A stretch of DNA of 64,000 nucleotides from Peribacillus simplex NBRC 15720 = DSM 1321 (GTDB lineage: Bacteria > Bacillota > Bacilli > Bacillales > DSM-1321): contig NZ_CP017704.1 of assembly GCF_002243645.1 (NCBI RefSeq), positions 3,242,001-3,306,000 of the forward strand, written 5' to 3'. The position numbers and the translations under genes are program-made. This document shows, one piece after another, positions 1-8,987 of this stretch. The notes under the pieces are model-generated. The model saw nothing but the letters and a program-made list of their open reading frames with translations. It had not been told where the DNA came from and searched no databases. Within the stretch, counting starts at the first letter, position 1, and the number at the start of each line of letters is the position of its first letter.

Positions 1-539
1 TTGATATAACGATTATGCTCAAGGATGCAGGTTTCGATGTGGTTGGACATGCCCGTAACGGCGAGAAGGCGATTGAATTGGCGCATGCACTACAGCCGGA
101 TCTCGTTTTGATGGATATAAAAATGCCTAAAATGAATGGGCTTAAGGCTAGCGATGTGATATCCAATACCTTTCAGATTCCGGTCCTGCTTTTAACTGCA
201 TTCAGCCAGCGTGACTATATCGACGAGGCGAAGCGCGCGAATATCGTCGGATATCTTGTAAAGCCAATTACGGAGGCGAATTTGATTCCGGCAGTGGAAA
301 TAGCTTTGCTGCAAGCAGCCAATACAAAGAAGTATCAGGAACGAAATGCTCAATTGGATGAAACGCTCACAAATCGTAAAGTCATTGAAAAGGCAAAAGG
401 AATCATCATGAAAAGGAAGAATGTAACAGAGGAAATCGCTTACAATAAGTTGAGAAGGCTAAGTATGGATAAGCAGCTTTCCATGGAGACGGTGGCACGC
501 CGAATCATTGCAAATGATCAAAAACAAGTAAATAGATGA
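1..539 (+). CDS. eutV: ANTAR-domain response regulator, EutV-like (5' end cut off by window)
   Basis: C-terminal 179 codons of a two-component regulator of the AmiR/NasT class. The frame is open from base 3, so the ATG at 15 is internal and about 15-20 residues lie outside the window. The receiver domain shows LVLMDIKMP with the phospho-acceptor Asp, then LLLTAF and LVKPI. The C-terminal ANTAR helices (AKGIIMKRKNVTEEIAYNKLRRLS) are the RNA-binding part. In Firmicutes, EutV with the kinase EutW prevents termination in eut leader RNAs when ethanolamine and B12 are present. The gene lies directly before a terminator and eutHABC, which supports EutV; other ANTAR regulators cannot be excluded by sequence alone. 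The kinase should lie just upstream. Confidence 0.8.
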   Translation, partial: DITIMLKDAGFDVVGHARNGEKAIELAHALQPDLVLMDIKMPKMNGLKASDVISNTFQIPVLLLTAFSQRDYIDEAKRANIVGYLVKPITEANLIPAVEIALLQAANTKKYQERNAQLDETLTNRKVIEKAKGIIMKRKNVTEEIAYNKLRRLSMDKQLSMETVARRIIANDQKQVNR

Positions 540-604
540 AGCAATGGCGCTTTGATGGACCAAATTGGTTGTAGGTAGGCATTTCTGCCGAAAAACCTAA
601 GTTT

Positions 605-640
605 GGGCTATAAGAGGCGTCTTTTTTATACCCTTTTTTT
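605..640 (+). terminator. Leader terminator between regulator and eutH
   Basis: A hairpin closed by GGG (605-607) and CCC (631-633), with a UAUAAGA/UCUUUUUUAUA stem, runs into seven T. It lies 45 bases before eutH in the 145-base gap. Placement fits the antitermination target of an ANTAR regulator. Short hairpins sit upstream (for example GGC/GCC at 579-589), but I could not identify two clear hexaloops with the expected A1/G4 bases. Confidence 0.65.
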
Positions 641-684
641 AAAGTCGATAGGCCAAATCAAATCGGAATTCAGGGGGAATATGT

Positions 685-1956
685 ATGGAGATGGTAGGTA
701 AGTTCGTAATTTATATCATTATGGTGTGTGCCGTTGTCGGTGCTATTGCATCGATTAAAGACAGTGAGCAAGGCTTGGGGAAACAGTTCATGGAAGGTTT
801 GCATACCGTTGGCCATATATTTATCCCGGCAGCTGGAATCATGGCCTCGATCCCTTATTTATCATGGTTCATCAATACAGTATGCGGCCCGGTTTTCGCT
901 GCGATCGGTGCAGATCCTGCCCTCGCCGCAACAACGATTTTGGCAACGGATATGGGGGGTTACCAATTAGCTGCCGAGCTGCAGGAATCATATGAAGGCT
1001 GGATCATGGCGATGATTGTTGGCTTTATGTCTGGGGCAACGATTGTATTCTCGATTCCAATGGGGCTTGCGATGCTGGAGAAGCGTGATCATAAATACAT
1101 GGCACTTGGTGTTATGTCAGGAATCCTGACGATTCCGATTGGCGCTTTTATCTCAAGCGTGCTGGTAGTGGCAACGAATTCGAAAATCCGCGAAGTGATT
1201 TCCACGAATGCGGATTCTACATACGAATTCGCATTGAGCTATTTGGAAATTGCCCTGAATCTTTCCCCCCTTCTTATTTTTGTGGTATTGCTCGCGTTAG
1301 GTCTTTATTTCCTGCCGGATTTGATGATCAAAGGTTTCATGTGGTTTGGAAAAATATTGGATGCAGCGATTAAACTTGTACTCGTGTTTTCGATCGTGGA
1401 AATTTTCACCGGACTGTTTTCCAATGTATTTGGTGCTTGGGGGTTCCATCCGATCATGGCCGATAAGGCTGACCAGTTCCGTGCCCTGGAAACGGCGGGG
1501 TATATCGGGATAATGCTGGCAGGTGCTTTTCCAATGATTTACCTGATTCAAAAATATGCAGGCAAGCCGCTTGAAGCGATGGGCGGAAAAATCGGATTGA
1601 GCAAAGCGGGGAGTGCTGGGATATTAGCCACGGTTGCCAATATATTAGCGATGTTCAGGCTTGTTAAAGATATGCCGCCGAAGGATAAGGTCATAAACAT
1701 TTCCTTCGCTGTGTGTGCGGCCTTCCTATTAGGCGATCATTTATCATTCACAGCCAACTTTCAGCCCTCCTTAATATTACCGATCATTGTCGGTAAGCTA
1801 TCTGCCGGAGCGATTGGAATCGGTCTTGCTTACTGGCTGTCCGTTCCGAAAGCTTTGGAATTAGAGGAAAAGGATCGTGCAGCAGGAGTTATCGGCATTA
1901 ATGAATATAAAACGAAAAACGAGGAGGAAGAAAGCAATGAAATCCAAGTGGTGTAA
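685..1956 (+). CDS. eutH: Ethanolamine permease EutH
   Basis: 423-residue polytopic membrane protein of the EutH family, which brings ethanolamine into the cell. About ten or eleven hydrophobic segments span residues 5-390; the charged tail (EEKDRAAGV..KNEEEESNE) should be cytoplasmic. The start follows CAGGGGGAAT at 670-679. It is first in the run eutH-eutA-eutB-eutC and is preceded by the leader terminator, so transport and catabolism are probably switched on together. Gap to eutA is 18 bases. The length is at the upper end for the family because of the acidic C-terminal tail. Confidence 0.93.
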   Translation: MEMVGKFVIYIIMVCAVVGAIASIKDSEQGLGKQFMEGLHTVGHIFIPAAGIMASIPYLSWFINTVCGPVFAAIGADPALAATTILATDMGGYQLAAELQESYEGWIMAMIVGFMSGATIVFSIPMGLAMLEKRDHKYMALGVMSGILTIPIGAFISSVLVVATNSKIREVISTNADSTYEFALSYLEIALNLSPLLIFVVLLALGLYFLPDLMIKGFMWFGKILDAAIKLVLVFSIVEIFTGLFSNVFGAWGFHPIMADKADQFRALETAGYIGIMLAGAFPMIYLIQKYAGKPLEAMGGKIGLSKAGSAGILATVANILAMFRLVKDMPPKDKVINISFAVCAAFLLGDHLSFTANFQPSLILPIIVGKLSAGAIGIGLAYWLSVPKALELEEKDRAAGVIGINEYKTKNEEEESNEIQVV

Positions 1957-1974
1957 AACTGGGGTGTGATTTTA

Positions 1975-3381
1975 ATGAATGAACAGGTGGAACGAATCAT
2001 CAGTGCGGGAATTGATATTGGCACCAGTACGACGAAACTTGTTATCAGCGAGCTTTCGCTTAGGAATGTGGCGGGTGGCGGACAGGTGCCAAAAATCGAA
2101 ATTACCGATAAGGAAATTCTGTATCGAAGTCCCATATTCAGGACCCCGCTTTTATCCGAGACGGTAATTGATATACCGGCTGTTCAAAGAATGGTGGAAA
2201 GTGAATACCATCAAGCAGGGATTACGATCGAAAACATACAAACAGGGGCTGTCATCATCACGGGGGAAACGGCAACCAAACAAAATGCAGAAGAAATGGT
2301 ATACCGGTTATCTAAAGCGGCGGGGGAATTTCTTGTAGCGGCAGCCGGTCCGGATTTGGAGGGAATCATTGCCGCCAAGGGATCCGGCGCCTATCAACAT
2401 TCCATTAAGACAAGAAAGACTGTAGCGAACATAGACATTGGCGGGGGAACGGCGAATATTGCCGTATACCGTTCTGGCATGCTTTGTGGAACTTGCACGC
2501 TGCATGTAGGAGGCCGTTTGGTGGAGTGGGAGGGAGCGAAGGTGAATGTTGCTCCTTCAATAGGGAATTGGCTGAAATCAAAGGGGTTCTCTCCTTTGAT
2601 TGGTGATGGGGCAATCATCGCAAATGAAATGGCGGAGGTGCTTTCGAGGTTTTTGGCTGGTTCATTCACAAAAGAAGATGAACTTCTATTAGTGGGGAAG
2701 GAGCCATCTTGGACCGGACCAATAGATGTGTTGATGTTCTCAGGAGGTGTCAGTGATTGCATTTATCATGAAGAACGGGAGGATAAAAGCTTCCGGGATA
2801 TCGGCATGATGCTTGCCGCCTCTATTAAGGAAAATGAAGAATTGACTGCATGGGAGTGGGAACAGCCCGTTGAAACGGTTCGGGCGACTGTCCTTGGAGC
2901 AGGAGCACATACAACTGAAATCAGCGGAGCTACCATCGAGGTGAATGATTCTCATCTGCCAGTTCGTAATATCCCAGTCTATCGGCTCGATTTTCATGGT
3001 GTGCTTGATGATGTAACCGCGAGAATGGCACAAGCTGTTCAGGATGCGATCACGATATACGATCCCCAGCAGGAGGGCCTAAACTTTGCGTTTTATTTAA
3101 CGAATTTACCTTACCAATCATTTCGGGACATCCACCAGCTCGCAGTCGCTTTTACCGAGGCACTAAAGCAAAAACCGAATCGGCAGCAGCCTCTGATCAT
3201 TGTCATGGATAGTGATTATGGGAAGGCACTTGGTCAAACCATTCTAGCAAACCAACCGGATCTTCCGGTCATCTGCATTGATCAGACAGAAGTGGAACAT
3301 GGTGATTATTTAGATATAGGAAGGCTGCTGCGGACAGGGGTGGTTCCGGTTGTAGTAAAAACGCTAACCTTTCACAGTTAG
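1975..3381 (+). CDS. eutA: Ethanolamine ammonia-lyase reactivating factor EutA
   Basis: Chaperone-like ATPase that exchanges damaged cobalamin in ethanolamine ammonia-lyase. The N terminus carries an actin/Hsp70-type nucleotide motif, GIDIGTSTTKLVIS, and a second, NIDIGGGTANIAVY, lies near residue 145. The open frame extends to a GTG at 1966, but the sequence GGGGTG at 1961-1966 is the likely ribosome binding site, which places the start at ATG 1975 (468 residues). The gene is directly upstream of eutB, whose product is its client. Family length is about 465-475, so it looks complete. Confidence 0.93.
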   Translation: MNEQVERIISAGIDIGTSTTKLVISELSLRNVAGGGQVPKIEITDKEILYRSPIFRTPLLSETVIDIPAVQRMVESEYHQAGITIENIQTGAVIITGETATKQNAEEMVYRLSKAAGEFLVAAAGPDLEGIIAAKGSGAYQHSIKTRKTVANIDIGGGTANIAVYRSGMLCGTCTLHVGGRLVEWEGAKVNVAPSIGNWLKSKGFSPLIGDGAIIANEMAEVLSRFLAGSFTKEDELLLVGKEPSWTGPIDVLMFSGGVSDCIYHEEREDKSFRDIGMMLAASIKENEELTAWEWEQPVETVRATVLGAGAHTTEISGATIEVNDSHLPVRNIPVYRLDFHGVLDDVTARMAQAVQDAITIYDPQQEGLNFAFYLTNLPYQSFRDIHQLAVAFTEALKQKPNRQQPLIIVMDSDYGKALGQTILANQPDLPVICIDQTEVEHGDYLDIGRLLRTGVVPVVVKTLTFHS

Positions 3382-3399
3382 GAAAAGGAGGATTATACG

Positions 3400-4764
3400 A
3401 TGAAATTATCCACTCAATATTTTGGGGAAATCCATCAATTCAAATCGTTGAAAGAAGTCTTGGCCAAAGCGAATGAAGAGAAATCAGGAGATAGGCTTGC
3501 GGGAATTGCAGCAGATTCGGTTCAAGAACGGATTGCTGCGAAAGCGGTGCTTAGCGAATTGACTTTGGCGGACATTAGGAACTATCCCCTGCTCTCCCCG
3601 GAAGAGGATGAGGTGTCGCGGATCATAGATGGTCTCATCAATGGAACCATCTATCAATCTGTGAAGAATTGGAGCGTTGCCGAGCTGCGTGAATATATTT
3701 TGAGTGACGAAACGACCGGCGAGGATTTAAAGAGATTAAGCAGGGGATTGAATAGTGAAATGATTGCTGCGGCAGCCAAGTTAATGTCGAACCTCGACCT
3801 TATCCATGCAGCCAATAAAATCGAAGTGCTCACCAAGAATAATAGCACGATCGGATACAAAGGAACGCTTGCTTCGCGCCTTCAGCCTAACCACCCGACT
3901 GACAATGTGGATGGCATGCTGGCTTCTTTAAAAGAAGGACTCTCCTATGGAATCGGGGATGCACTCATTGGAATCAACCCTGTCGATGATTCAGTCGAAA
4001 GCGTAAAGCGGCTGCTTCATGCGACACAGGATGTCATCCAGAAGTGGAACATCCCGACCCAAAATTGTGTGCTTGCGCATGTGACCACGCAAATTAAGGC
4101 CGTACAGCAGGGTGCGCCTGCTGATATGATCTTTCAAAGCATAGCCGGAACGGAAACGGCCAATCGTTCTTTTGGAATTAACGTTCAATTGCTCGAAGAA
4201 GCTAATGAGGTCGCGAAGGCCTATGGGACCGGCACTGGCCCGCAGCACCTTTATTTTGAAACGGGTCAAGGCTCAGAGTTATCGGCGGAAGCGCATTTCG
4301 GAATCGATCAGGTCACGCTTGAAGCCAGGAACTATGGATTTGCCCGCTATTTTGATCCGTACATTGTCAATACGGTCGTCGGATTCATCGGACCTGAATA
4401 TCTATATAACAGCAAGCAGGTCATCCGCGCCGGGTTAGAAGATCATTTCATGGGAAAAATGCATGGACTGCCGATGGGTGTGGATATTTGCTATACGAAT
4501 CATATGAAGGCGGATCAAAATGATATTGAGGACTTGGGTGTACTTTTAACGGCGGCTGGTGTGAATTTCATCATCGCAACTCCGATGGGGGATGACTGCA
4601 TGTTAAACTATCAGTCTTTGAGTTACCACGACATAGCGACTTTGAGGCAAACGCTGGATAAGCGGCCTGCCCCATTATATGAAGCTTGGCTGGAGAAGAT
4701 GGGGATTATGGAGAATGGAAAATTAACGAAGCGTGCCGGTGATCCAACTATATTTAACCATTAG
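3400..4764 (+). CDS. eutB: Ethanolamine ammonia-lyase large subunit EutB
   Basis: Catalytic subunit of adenosylcobalamin-dependent ethanolamine ammonia-lyase, which turns ethanolamine into acetaldehyde and ammonia. At 454 residues it matches the usual length (453 in E. coli). Family blocks are intact, including SRLQPNHPTDNVDGMLASL and the glutamate-rich substrate region GTGTGPQHLYFETGQGSELS near residues 276-295. Ribosome binding site AAAAGGAGG precedes the ATG by a normal gap. It is followed immediately by eutC, the partner subunit. Confidence 0.96.
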   Translation: MKLSTQYFGEIHQFKSLKEVLAKANEEKSGDRLAGIAADSVQERIAAKAVLSELTLADIRNYPLLSPEEDEVSRIIDGLINGTIYQSVKNWSVAELREYILSDETTGEDLKRLSRGLNSEMIAAAAKLMSNLDLIHAANKIEVLTKNNSTIGYKGTLASRLQPNHPTDNVDGMLASLKEGLSYGIGDALIGINPVDDSVESVKRLLHATQDVIQKWNIPTQNCVLAHVTTQIKAVQQGAPADMIFQSIAGTETANRSFGINVQLLEEANEVAKAYGTGTGPQHLYFETGQGSELSAEAHFGIDQVTLEARNYGFARYFDPYIVNTVVGFIGPEYLYNSKQVIRAGLEDHFMGKMHGLPMGVDICYTNHMKADQNDIEDLGVLLTAAGVNFIIATPMGDDCMLNYQSLSYHDIATLRQTLDKRPAPLYEAWLEKMGIMENGKLTKRAGDPTIFNH

Positions 4765-4775
4765 GAGTGGATGAT

Positions 4776-5522
4776 ATGGGAATGAATAATAAGGAAGATT
4801 TGGATGCCTTGATAGCGAAAACCCCTGCGCGGATAGGGGTAGGCAGGTCAGGCACCCGGCCGAAAACGGATTCTTGGCTGAAATTCCGTTTTGACCATGC
4901 GGCGGCCGTCGATGCTGTATATGGTGAGGTCAGTGATATTCTTTTGAAACGCTTGGATTTATTCAAAGTGAAAACGAAGGCCGATGATAAGGAAGTCTAT
5001 TTACGGCGTCCGGACTATGGTAGGAAGCTTTCGGATGAAGCAAAGCGGGTGATAGAAGCCAAATGCATAAAGGTCCCAACGGTTCAAATCATCATTTCCG
5101 ATGGCTTAAGTGCCAAGGCGATCGAAGAAAATGTGGAGGACGTCTATTTATCTTTCAAACAATCTTTGGTGGTGGCAGGTCTGGATACAGGTACACCTTT
5201 TTATATTGAAAAGGGCCGGGTTGCCGTGATGGATGATATCGGTGAAATCCTTGGACCTGAGGTCATTGTCCTATTGATCGGTGAACGGCCTGGTCTAGTC
5301 AGTGCTGAATCATTGAGCGCTTATATTTGCTATAAACCACGTTTGGGCACAATCGAAGCAGAGAGGATGGTCATTTCCAACATCCATAAAGGAGGGATCC
5401 CCCCCGTTGAAGCTGGAGCACATCTTGGGACGGTCATTCAAAAGATCCTCAAATACCAAGCGAGCGGCATGTCCCTCGTGAAGAAAGAACATGAAGAAGA
5501 AAAGCGTGAAAAACTCGGTTGA
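4776..5522 (+). CDS. eutC: Ethanolamine ammonia-lyase small subunit EutC
   Basis: Small subunit that completes the cobalamin site of the lyase. Conserved blocks RIGVGRSGTRPKTDSWLKFR, RPDYGRKL and IGERPGL are present. The frame extends to GTG 4767, but TAGGAG at 4762-4767 is the binding site, so ATG 4776 is the likely start (248 residues). That is shorter than the E. coli protein (about 295), as the variable N-terminal extension is missing. The eutB stop overlaps this binding site, which suggests translational coupling. No shell-protein, eutD, eutE or eutG gene follows within the window. Confidence 0.94.
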   Translation: MGMNNKEDLDALIAKTPARIGVGRSGTRPKTDSWLKFRFDHAAAVDAVYGEVSDILLKRLDLFKVKTKADDKEVYLRRPDYGRKLSDEAKRVIEAKCIKVPTVQIIISDGLSAKAIEENVEDVYLSFKQSLVVAGLDTGTPFYIEKGRVAVMDDIGEILGPEVIVLLIGERPGLVSAESLSAYICYKPRLGTIEAERMVISNIHKGGIPPVEAGAHLGTVIQKILKYQASGMSLVKKEHEEEKREKLG

Positions 5523-5533
5523 AAAAATAAAAG

Positions 5534-5591
5534 GAGGAGCGAATAGCTCCTCTCAGTTTGTCCTCAAAAAGGGGGGAGCGAATTGCTCCTC
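5534..5591. terminator. Two tandem near-identical hairpins between convergent genes
   Basis: GAGGAGC-gaata-GCTCCTC (5534-5552) and GGGGAGC-gaatt-GCTCCTC (5573-5591) are two copies of one hairpin separated by 20 bases. They separate eutC (+) from the convergent DUF4261 gene (-); the second reaches the latter's stop codon. T-runs are weak on both strands, so termination strength is uncertain. Confidence 0.55.
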
Positions 5592-6316
5592 TATTTACTT
5601 GTCCCTAAATTCCATAATCCAAACGGGTTGTAGAAGGGAAGGTCCTCTTCATATCTAAAGTCCTGAAGGCCAGTCAATATAAAGTCGGGTGCATCTTGTT
5701 GAATGCTAAAGGTTTCGCCATCCTTAAAGAGAGGCCGTTCACCTAAATGGTAATAATTAAATGTGTTAAGCAGAGCAGCCGCCTCTTTCGGACTCATTGT
5801 GTTAAGTGTCACGGCATCCGGAAGACCAAAAGCTTTCATTCCGAATGAACAATAATAATCTTCCTCCCCGATGATCGTGACAAAATGGGCATATACCGAG
5901 AGAATATCCGGGCTATGATGAAGATGCTGCCAATCTTCCTTTGAATGGGCAATTCCTGCCGTTTCTATTTTCACTGCCATTCCGCCTGCCCTTAGGATCG
6001 CAGCCCCGGCATCGATCAAATCGATAACAGTTCCGGTATCGGATACATCGGCTATTATATAAACGGTAAAGGTATGATGATTGATTTCCTCTAATGCACT
6101 CTCTGAAAAGGCGTCTTTACTGGCGTAAGAAAAGCTATCTTTTAAAGTGGGTTCATAATCATGGATCTCCGCCTGAAAAGTAATGTTCTTATCCTTGTTA
6201 TGAAAAACATTCCCGGCTAGCAGATACCCTTCGCTTTGGGAAGCGACCGTTTGAATCAATTCTGTCCGGTCCTTCCATTTACCGGGTATCCCGATGATGA
6301 TTTGGTTGTCCTTCAT
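5591..6316 (-). CDS. DUF4261-type hypothetical protein
   Basis: 241-residue soluble protein with no signal peptide or membrane segment. It resembles the DUF4261 group, whose function is unknown; the assignment rests on overall composition and blocks such as DLIDAGAAILRAGGMAVKIE. Start ATG is preceded by AAAGGAGAG. The gene stands alone: convergent with eutC and divergent from the yebC-type gene. Nothing in the sequence indicates a reaction. Confidence 0.6.
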   Translation of the reverse strand: MKDNQIIIGIPGKWKDRTELIQTVASQSEGYLLAGNVFHNKDKNITFQAEIHDYEPTLKDSFSYASKDAFSESALEEINHHTFTVYIIADVSDTGTVIDLIDAGAAILRAGGMAVKIETAGIAHSKEDWQHLHHSPDILSVYAHFVTIIGEEDYYCSFGMKAFGLPDAVTLNTMSPKEAAALLNTFNYYHLGERPLFKDGETFSIQQDAPDFILTGLQDFRYEEDLPFYNPFGLWNLGTSK

Positions 6317-6576
6317 GGATCATCTCTCCTTTCCGATCACTTCATACTATACCACTACTGATCTTTTCCATAGTATTTCATAAAAATTTGCGCTAAGCTC
6401 CGATAAATGCCAGTGAGGGATGTACAGGACTTTTTCAAAATTATACAATTGATGTATAATATAATCTAGTAAACGTATAGCCTAACTTCAAAGGAATTCC
6501 CCTGGTGGGTTTTCTCGTAGGGCAGTATCTTAATAATCTATTCGTATATATCATTGATGAAAGAGAGTGGAATATA

Positions 6577-7296
6577 ATGGGTCGTAAGTGGAATAACATT
6601 AAAGAAAAAAAAGCGTCAAAAGATGCTAATACTAGTCGAATTTATGCTAAGTTCGGACGGGAAATATATGTAGTGGCAAAACAAGGTGAACCAGATCCAG
6701 AGTCCAATCAGGCATTAAGGGTCGTACTTGAACGTGCGAAAACGTACAATGTTCCAAGAACGATCATTGACCGTGCGATTGAAAAAGCCAAAGGCGGTTC
6801 TGAAGAAAACTATGACGAACTTCGTTATGAAGGATTCGGTCCAAATGGTTCAATGGTCATCGTGGATGCATTGACAAACAACGTGAACCGGACGGCATCT
6901 GATGTACGTGCCGCATTTGGGAAAAATGGCGGGAATATGGGTGTCAGCGGATCTGTTGCTTATATGTTCGATGCTACGGCTGTCATCGGGATTGAAGGTA
7001 AAACGGCTGATGATGTTCTTGAACTGTTAATGGAAGCGGACGTTGATGTACGTGATATCATTGAAGAAGAAGAAAGTGTCATCGTTTATGCCGAACCTGA
7101 GCAATTCCATGCTGTACAACAAGCATTCAAGGATGCAGGAATCAGCGATTTTACAGTGGCAGAGCTGACGATGCTTGCACAAAATGACCTGACCCTTCCA
7201 GAAGATGCACAAGCACAATTCGAAAAAATGATTGATGCATTGGAAGATTTGGAAGATGTTCAACAAGTTTATCACAATGTAGATCTTGGTGAATGA
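6577..7296 (+). CDS. yeeI: YebC/PmpR-family regulatory protein (YeeI-like)
   Basis: 239-residue member of the YebC family, proteins that bind DNA or assist translation of proline-rich stretches depending on subfamily. The hallmark N terminus [20 protein letters not shown] is intact, as is the [20 protein letters not shown] block. The frame is open upstream to 6505, but ATG 6577 follows AAGAGAGTGG and starts exactly where the family starts. A TATAAT at 6455-6460 may be its -10 box, with only a weak -35 upstream. A strong terminator follows. Subfamily role (YeeI rather than YrbC) is inferred. Confidence 0.88.
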   Translation: MGRKWNNIKEKKASKDANTSRIYAKFGREIYVVAKQGEPDPESNQALRVVLERAKTYNVPRTIIDRAIEKAKGGSEENYDELRYEGFGPNGSMVIVDALTNNVNRTASDVRAAFGKNGGNMGVSGSVAYMFDATAVIGIEGKTADDVLELLMEADVDVRDIIEEEESVIVYAEPEQFHAVQQAFKDAGISDFTVAELTMLAQNDLTLPEDAQAQFEKMIDALEDLEDVQQVYHNVDLGE

Positions 7297-7302
7297 AAAA
7301 AC

Positions 7303-7347
7303 GAGCAGACCTTTGCTATATGATCAAAGGCCTGCTTATTTTATTTG
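7303..7347 (+). terminator. Intrinsic terminator of the yebC-type gene
   Basis: AGCAG(A)CCTTTG and CAAAGG(C)CTGCT pair around a nine-base loop and are followed by a T-rich run, seven bases after the stop codon. Confidence 0.8.
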
Positions 7348-7352
7348 AATGC

Positions 7353-7387
7353 AAAGAGCCTGTTCCGAATCACGAAACAGGCTCTTT
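7353..7387 (-). terminator. Hairpin downstream of pdaC
   Basis: AAAGAGCCTGTT and AACAGGCTCTTT pair perfectly around an 11-base loop. It lies nine bases past the pdaC stop, on the minus strand, with a modest T-run. Confidence 0.7.
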
Positions 7388-7395
7388 CCTTTTGA

Positions 7396-8802
7396 TTATT
7401 CATTTATGGTGATTCCGGAAAGTTCACGGTCTTTCTTTACCTTTTCCAATTCCGAAATTGTGACGAGTTGATAACCTTGGTCATGCAGTTGTTTGATGAT
7501 TTTTCCTGCAGCCTGGGCGCTAGTTTGATAGATATCATGCATTAATATGATACTGCCATCTTTGGCTTTGCTCATCACTTTATTTACGATTTTTTTATCA
7601 TTGCGTTCTTTCCAATCTTCGGGATCGACATCCCAAAGTGTGACTTTCATATCCTCCATGTATTCACGAACATTATTGTTAATCGCTCCATATGGGGGAC
7701 GGACGAGATTTGGCTCAGCACCTGTAGCTTTTTCTACAGCGTCTTGGGTCTTTTCGATTTGACTTTTGATTTTGTTCTTGCTTAAGCGCGTCAGCTGCGG
7801 ATGATCCCATGAATGGTTGCCGATCTCATTTCCTTGCTGCAGCATTTTTTGCAAAACTTCCGGATAGTGCTGAACGCGGCTTCCAAGCACGAAAAACGTC
7901 GCGTGTCCATCATACTTGTTCAGGTCTTCAAGAATGGACATGGTATGACTTGGATGTGGCCCGTCATCGAACGTCAAGGCAATGACCTTTTTTGAAGGGT
8001 CGATCCATTCATTTTGCACGGGTAGTTTGGCGACGATATGTTTCGGCTGCCATTCCTTTACACGATCCTCATTCAAATCTTGACTTTGATATGAATCTAG
8101 CAAACTATCTTTAAAAAGTTCCTTCTTGATGGCTATTGTATGGGTCTTAGTTGAATCATCAGTCTTAACGTAGAATACAAGCGTATTTTTCAAGACTGAA
8201 AAAGAATTGAAGTTGGCTGCCTTCAGTTTGTTTTCCTTTTTAATGAGACTGTTTGAAATGCCTTCTTCTTCCTTCTCCGTCAACTCTTCAAAAACAATAT
8301 CGGATAAAACGGATAAATAATCAGTATCCGTGGCAAAGATGTCTTCTATAGAGAGCTTTTGCTGAGATGGAATATCATAAGTGAAGATCTGGGATCCAGA
8401 CTGCTTCTTTCCTTCCACTTGCTCATATTTATCGAAGGAAATCGTAATGGTCTGTTTGCTGAAATGGAGGATCGTATAGGTGAGGTTAAGCTCGGAAGCT
8501 TTTCCGTCGGATGCTTTCCATTTCTTTTCATAATCTTTAATTTCTTTCTTTATGTAGGCTTCTAGCTGTTTGTCGATATTTTCTAAATGCAGAACGGGTC
8601 TGCTGGCTGAATATCCGCCTTTCGTATTATCTTTCACATACGTTTGTATATCGGCTTCTGGGTAATTTTTATCGGTTGTATAGGCCGAAACGGTTCTTTT
8701 CTTATCAAAAGCAAGGCTTTTGATGGCTAACCCCAATGTTCCCACAGCAGCTGTTAGACAAAATAGAAAAATAAAGACTTTTTTATAATTTAATTTCCTC
8801 AT
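7396..8802 (-). CDS. pdaC: Peptidoglycan N-acetyl deacetylase, PdaC-like, with DUF4163/DUF3298 region
   Basis: Membrane-anchored polysaccharide deacetylase of 468 residues. A transmembrane anchor lies at about 8-28, a DUF4163/DUF3298-type region at about 45-240, and a NodB domain at about 270-450. Catalytic motifs are TFDDGP (277-282), GNHSWDH with metal-ligand His330 and His334, RPPYG (368-372), and a LMHD block near the end. B. subtilis PdaC (467 residues) has this arrangement and deacetylates MurNAc, giving lysozyme resistance. The frame reaches 8847, but ATG 8802 follows GAGGTGG at a proper gap. It is divergent from sigV-rsiV and has its own matching ECF-type promoter; DUF3298 is also the lysozyme-sensing fold of RsiV. 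Confidence 0.88.
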   Translation of the reverse strand: MRKLNYKKVFIFLFCLTAAVGTLGLAIKSLAFDKKRTVSAYTTDKNYPEADIQTYVKDNTKGGYSASRPVLHLENIDKQLEAYIKKEIKDYEKKWKASDGKASELNLTYTILHFSKQTITISFDKYEQVEGKKQSGSQIFTYDIPSQQKLSIEDIFATDTDYLSVLSDIVFEELTEKEEEGISNSLIKKENKLKAANFNSFSVLKNTLVFYVKTDDSTKTHTIAIKKELFKDSLLDSYQSQDLNEDRVKEWQPKHIVAKLPVQNEWIDPSKKVIALTFDDGPHPSHTMSILEDLNKYDGHATFFVLGSRVQHYPEVLQKMLQQGNEIGNHSWDHPQLTRLSKNKIKSQIEKTQDAVEKATGAEPNLVRPPYGAINNNVREYMEDMKVTLWDVDPEDWKERNDKKIVNKVMSKAKDGSIILMHDIYQTSAQAAGKIIKQLHDQGYQLVTISELEKVKKDRELSGITINE

Positions 8803-8837
8803 GATGCACTCCACCTCGATAATCATTCTACTATATA

Positions 8838-8864
8838 GACGCGCCAAAAGTCTTAAAAGTTTGT
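8838..8864 (-). promoter_or_regulatory. ECF (SigV-type) promoter for pdaC
   Basis: Read on the minus strand: -35 ACAAAC, 17-base spacer beginning TTTT, -10 CGTC followed by TATAT. It matches element for element the promoter facing sigV (8909-8935): both have CAAACTTTT and CGTCTAT with a 17-base spacer. CGTC is the established -10 core of SigV and related ECF sigma factors. Confidence 0.72.
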
Positions 8865-8908
8865 AAAAAATTTCATTTTTTTATATTTATATATTTCCTC
8901 GTTCATTT

Positions 8909-8935
8909 TCAAACTTTTATGGCTGTACGAGCGTC
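8909..8935 (+). promoter_or_regulatory. ECF (SigV-type) promoter for sigV-rsiV
   Basis: -35 TCAAAC (8909-8914), 17-base spacer, -10 CGTC (8932-8935) followed by TATCC. It stands 53 bases before the sigV start, consistent with autoregulation of an ECF sigma factor. Confidence 0.72.
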
Positions 8936-8987
8936 TATCCTTTGTACCTAGGATACGTAATTTAAATGTAAGGAGCTCTATCATGCA

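Noticed and set aside
540-604. ANTAR-type paired hexaloops in the eut leader
   Set aside because: Short hairpins exist, but none has the A1/G4 hexaloop clearly; only the terminator is reported.
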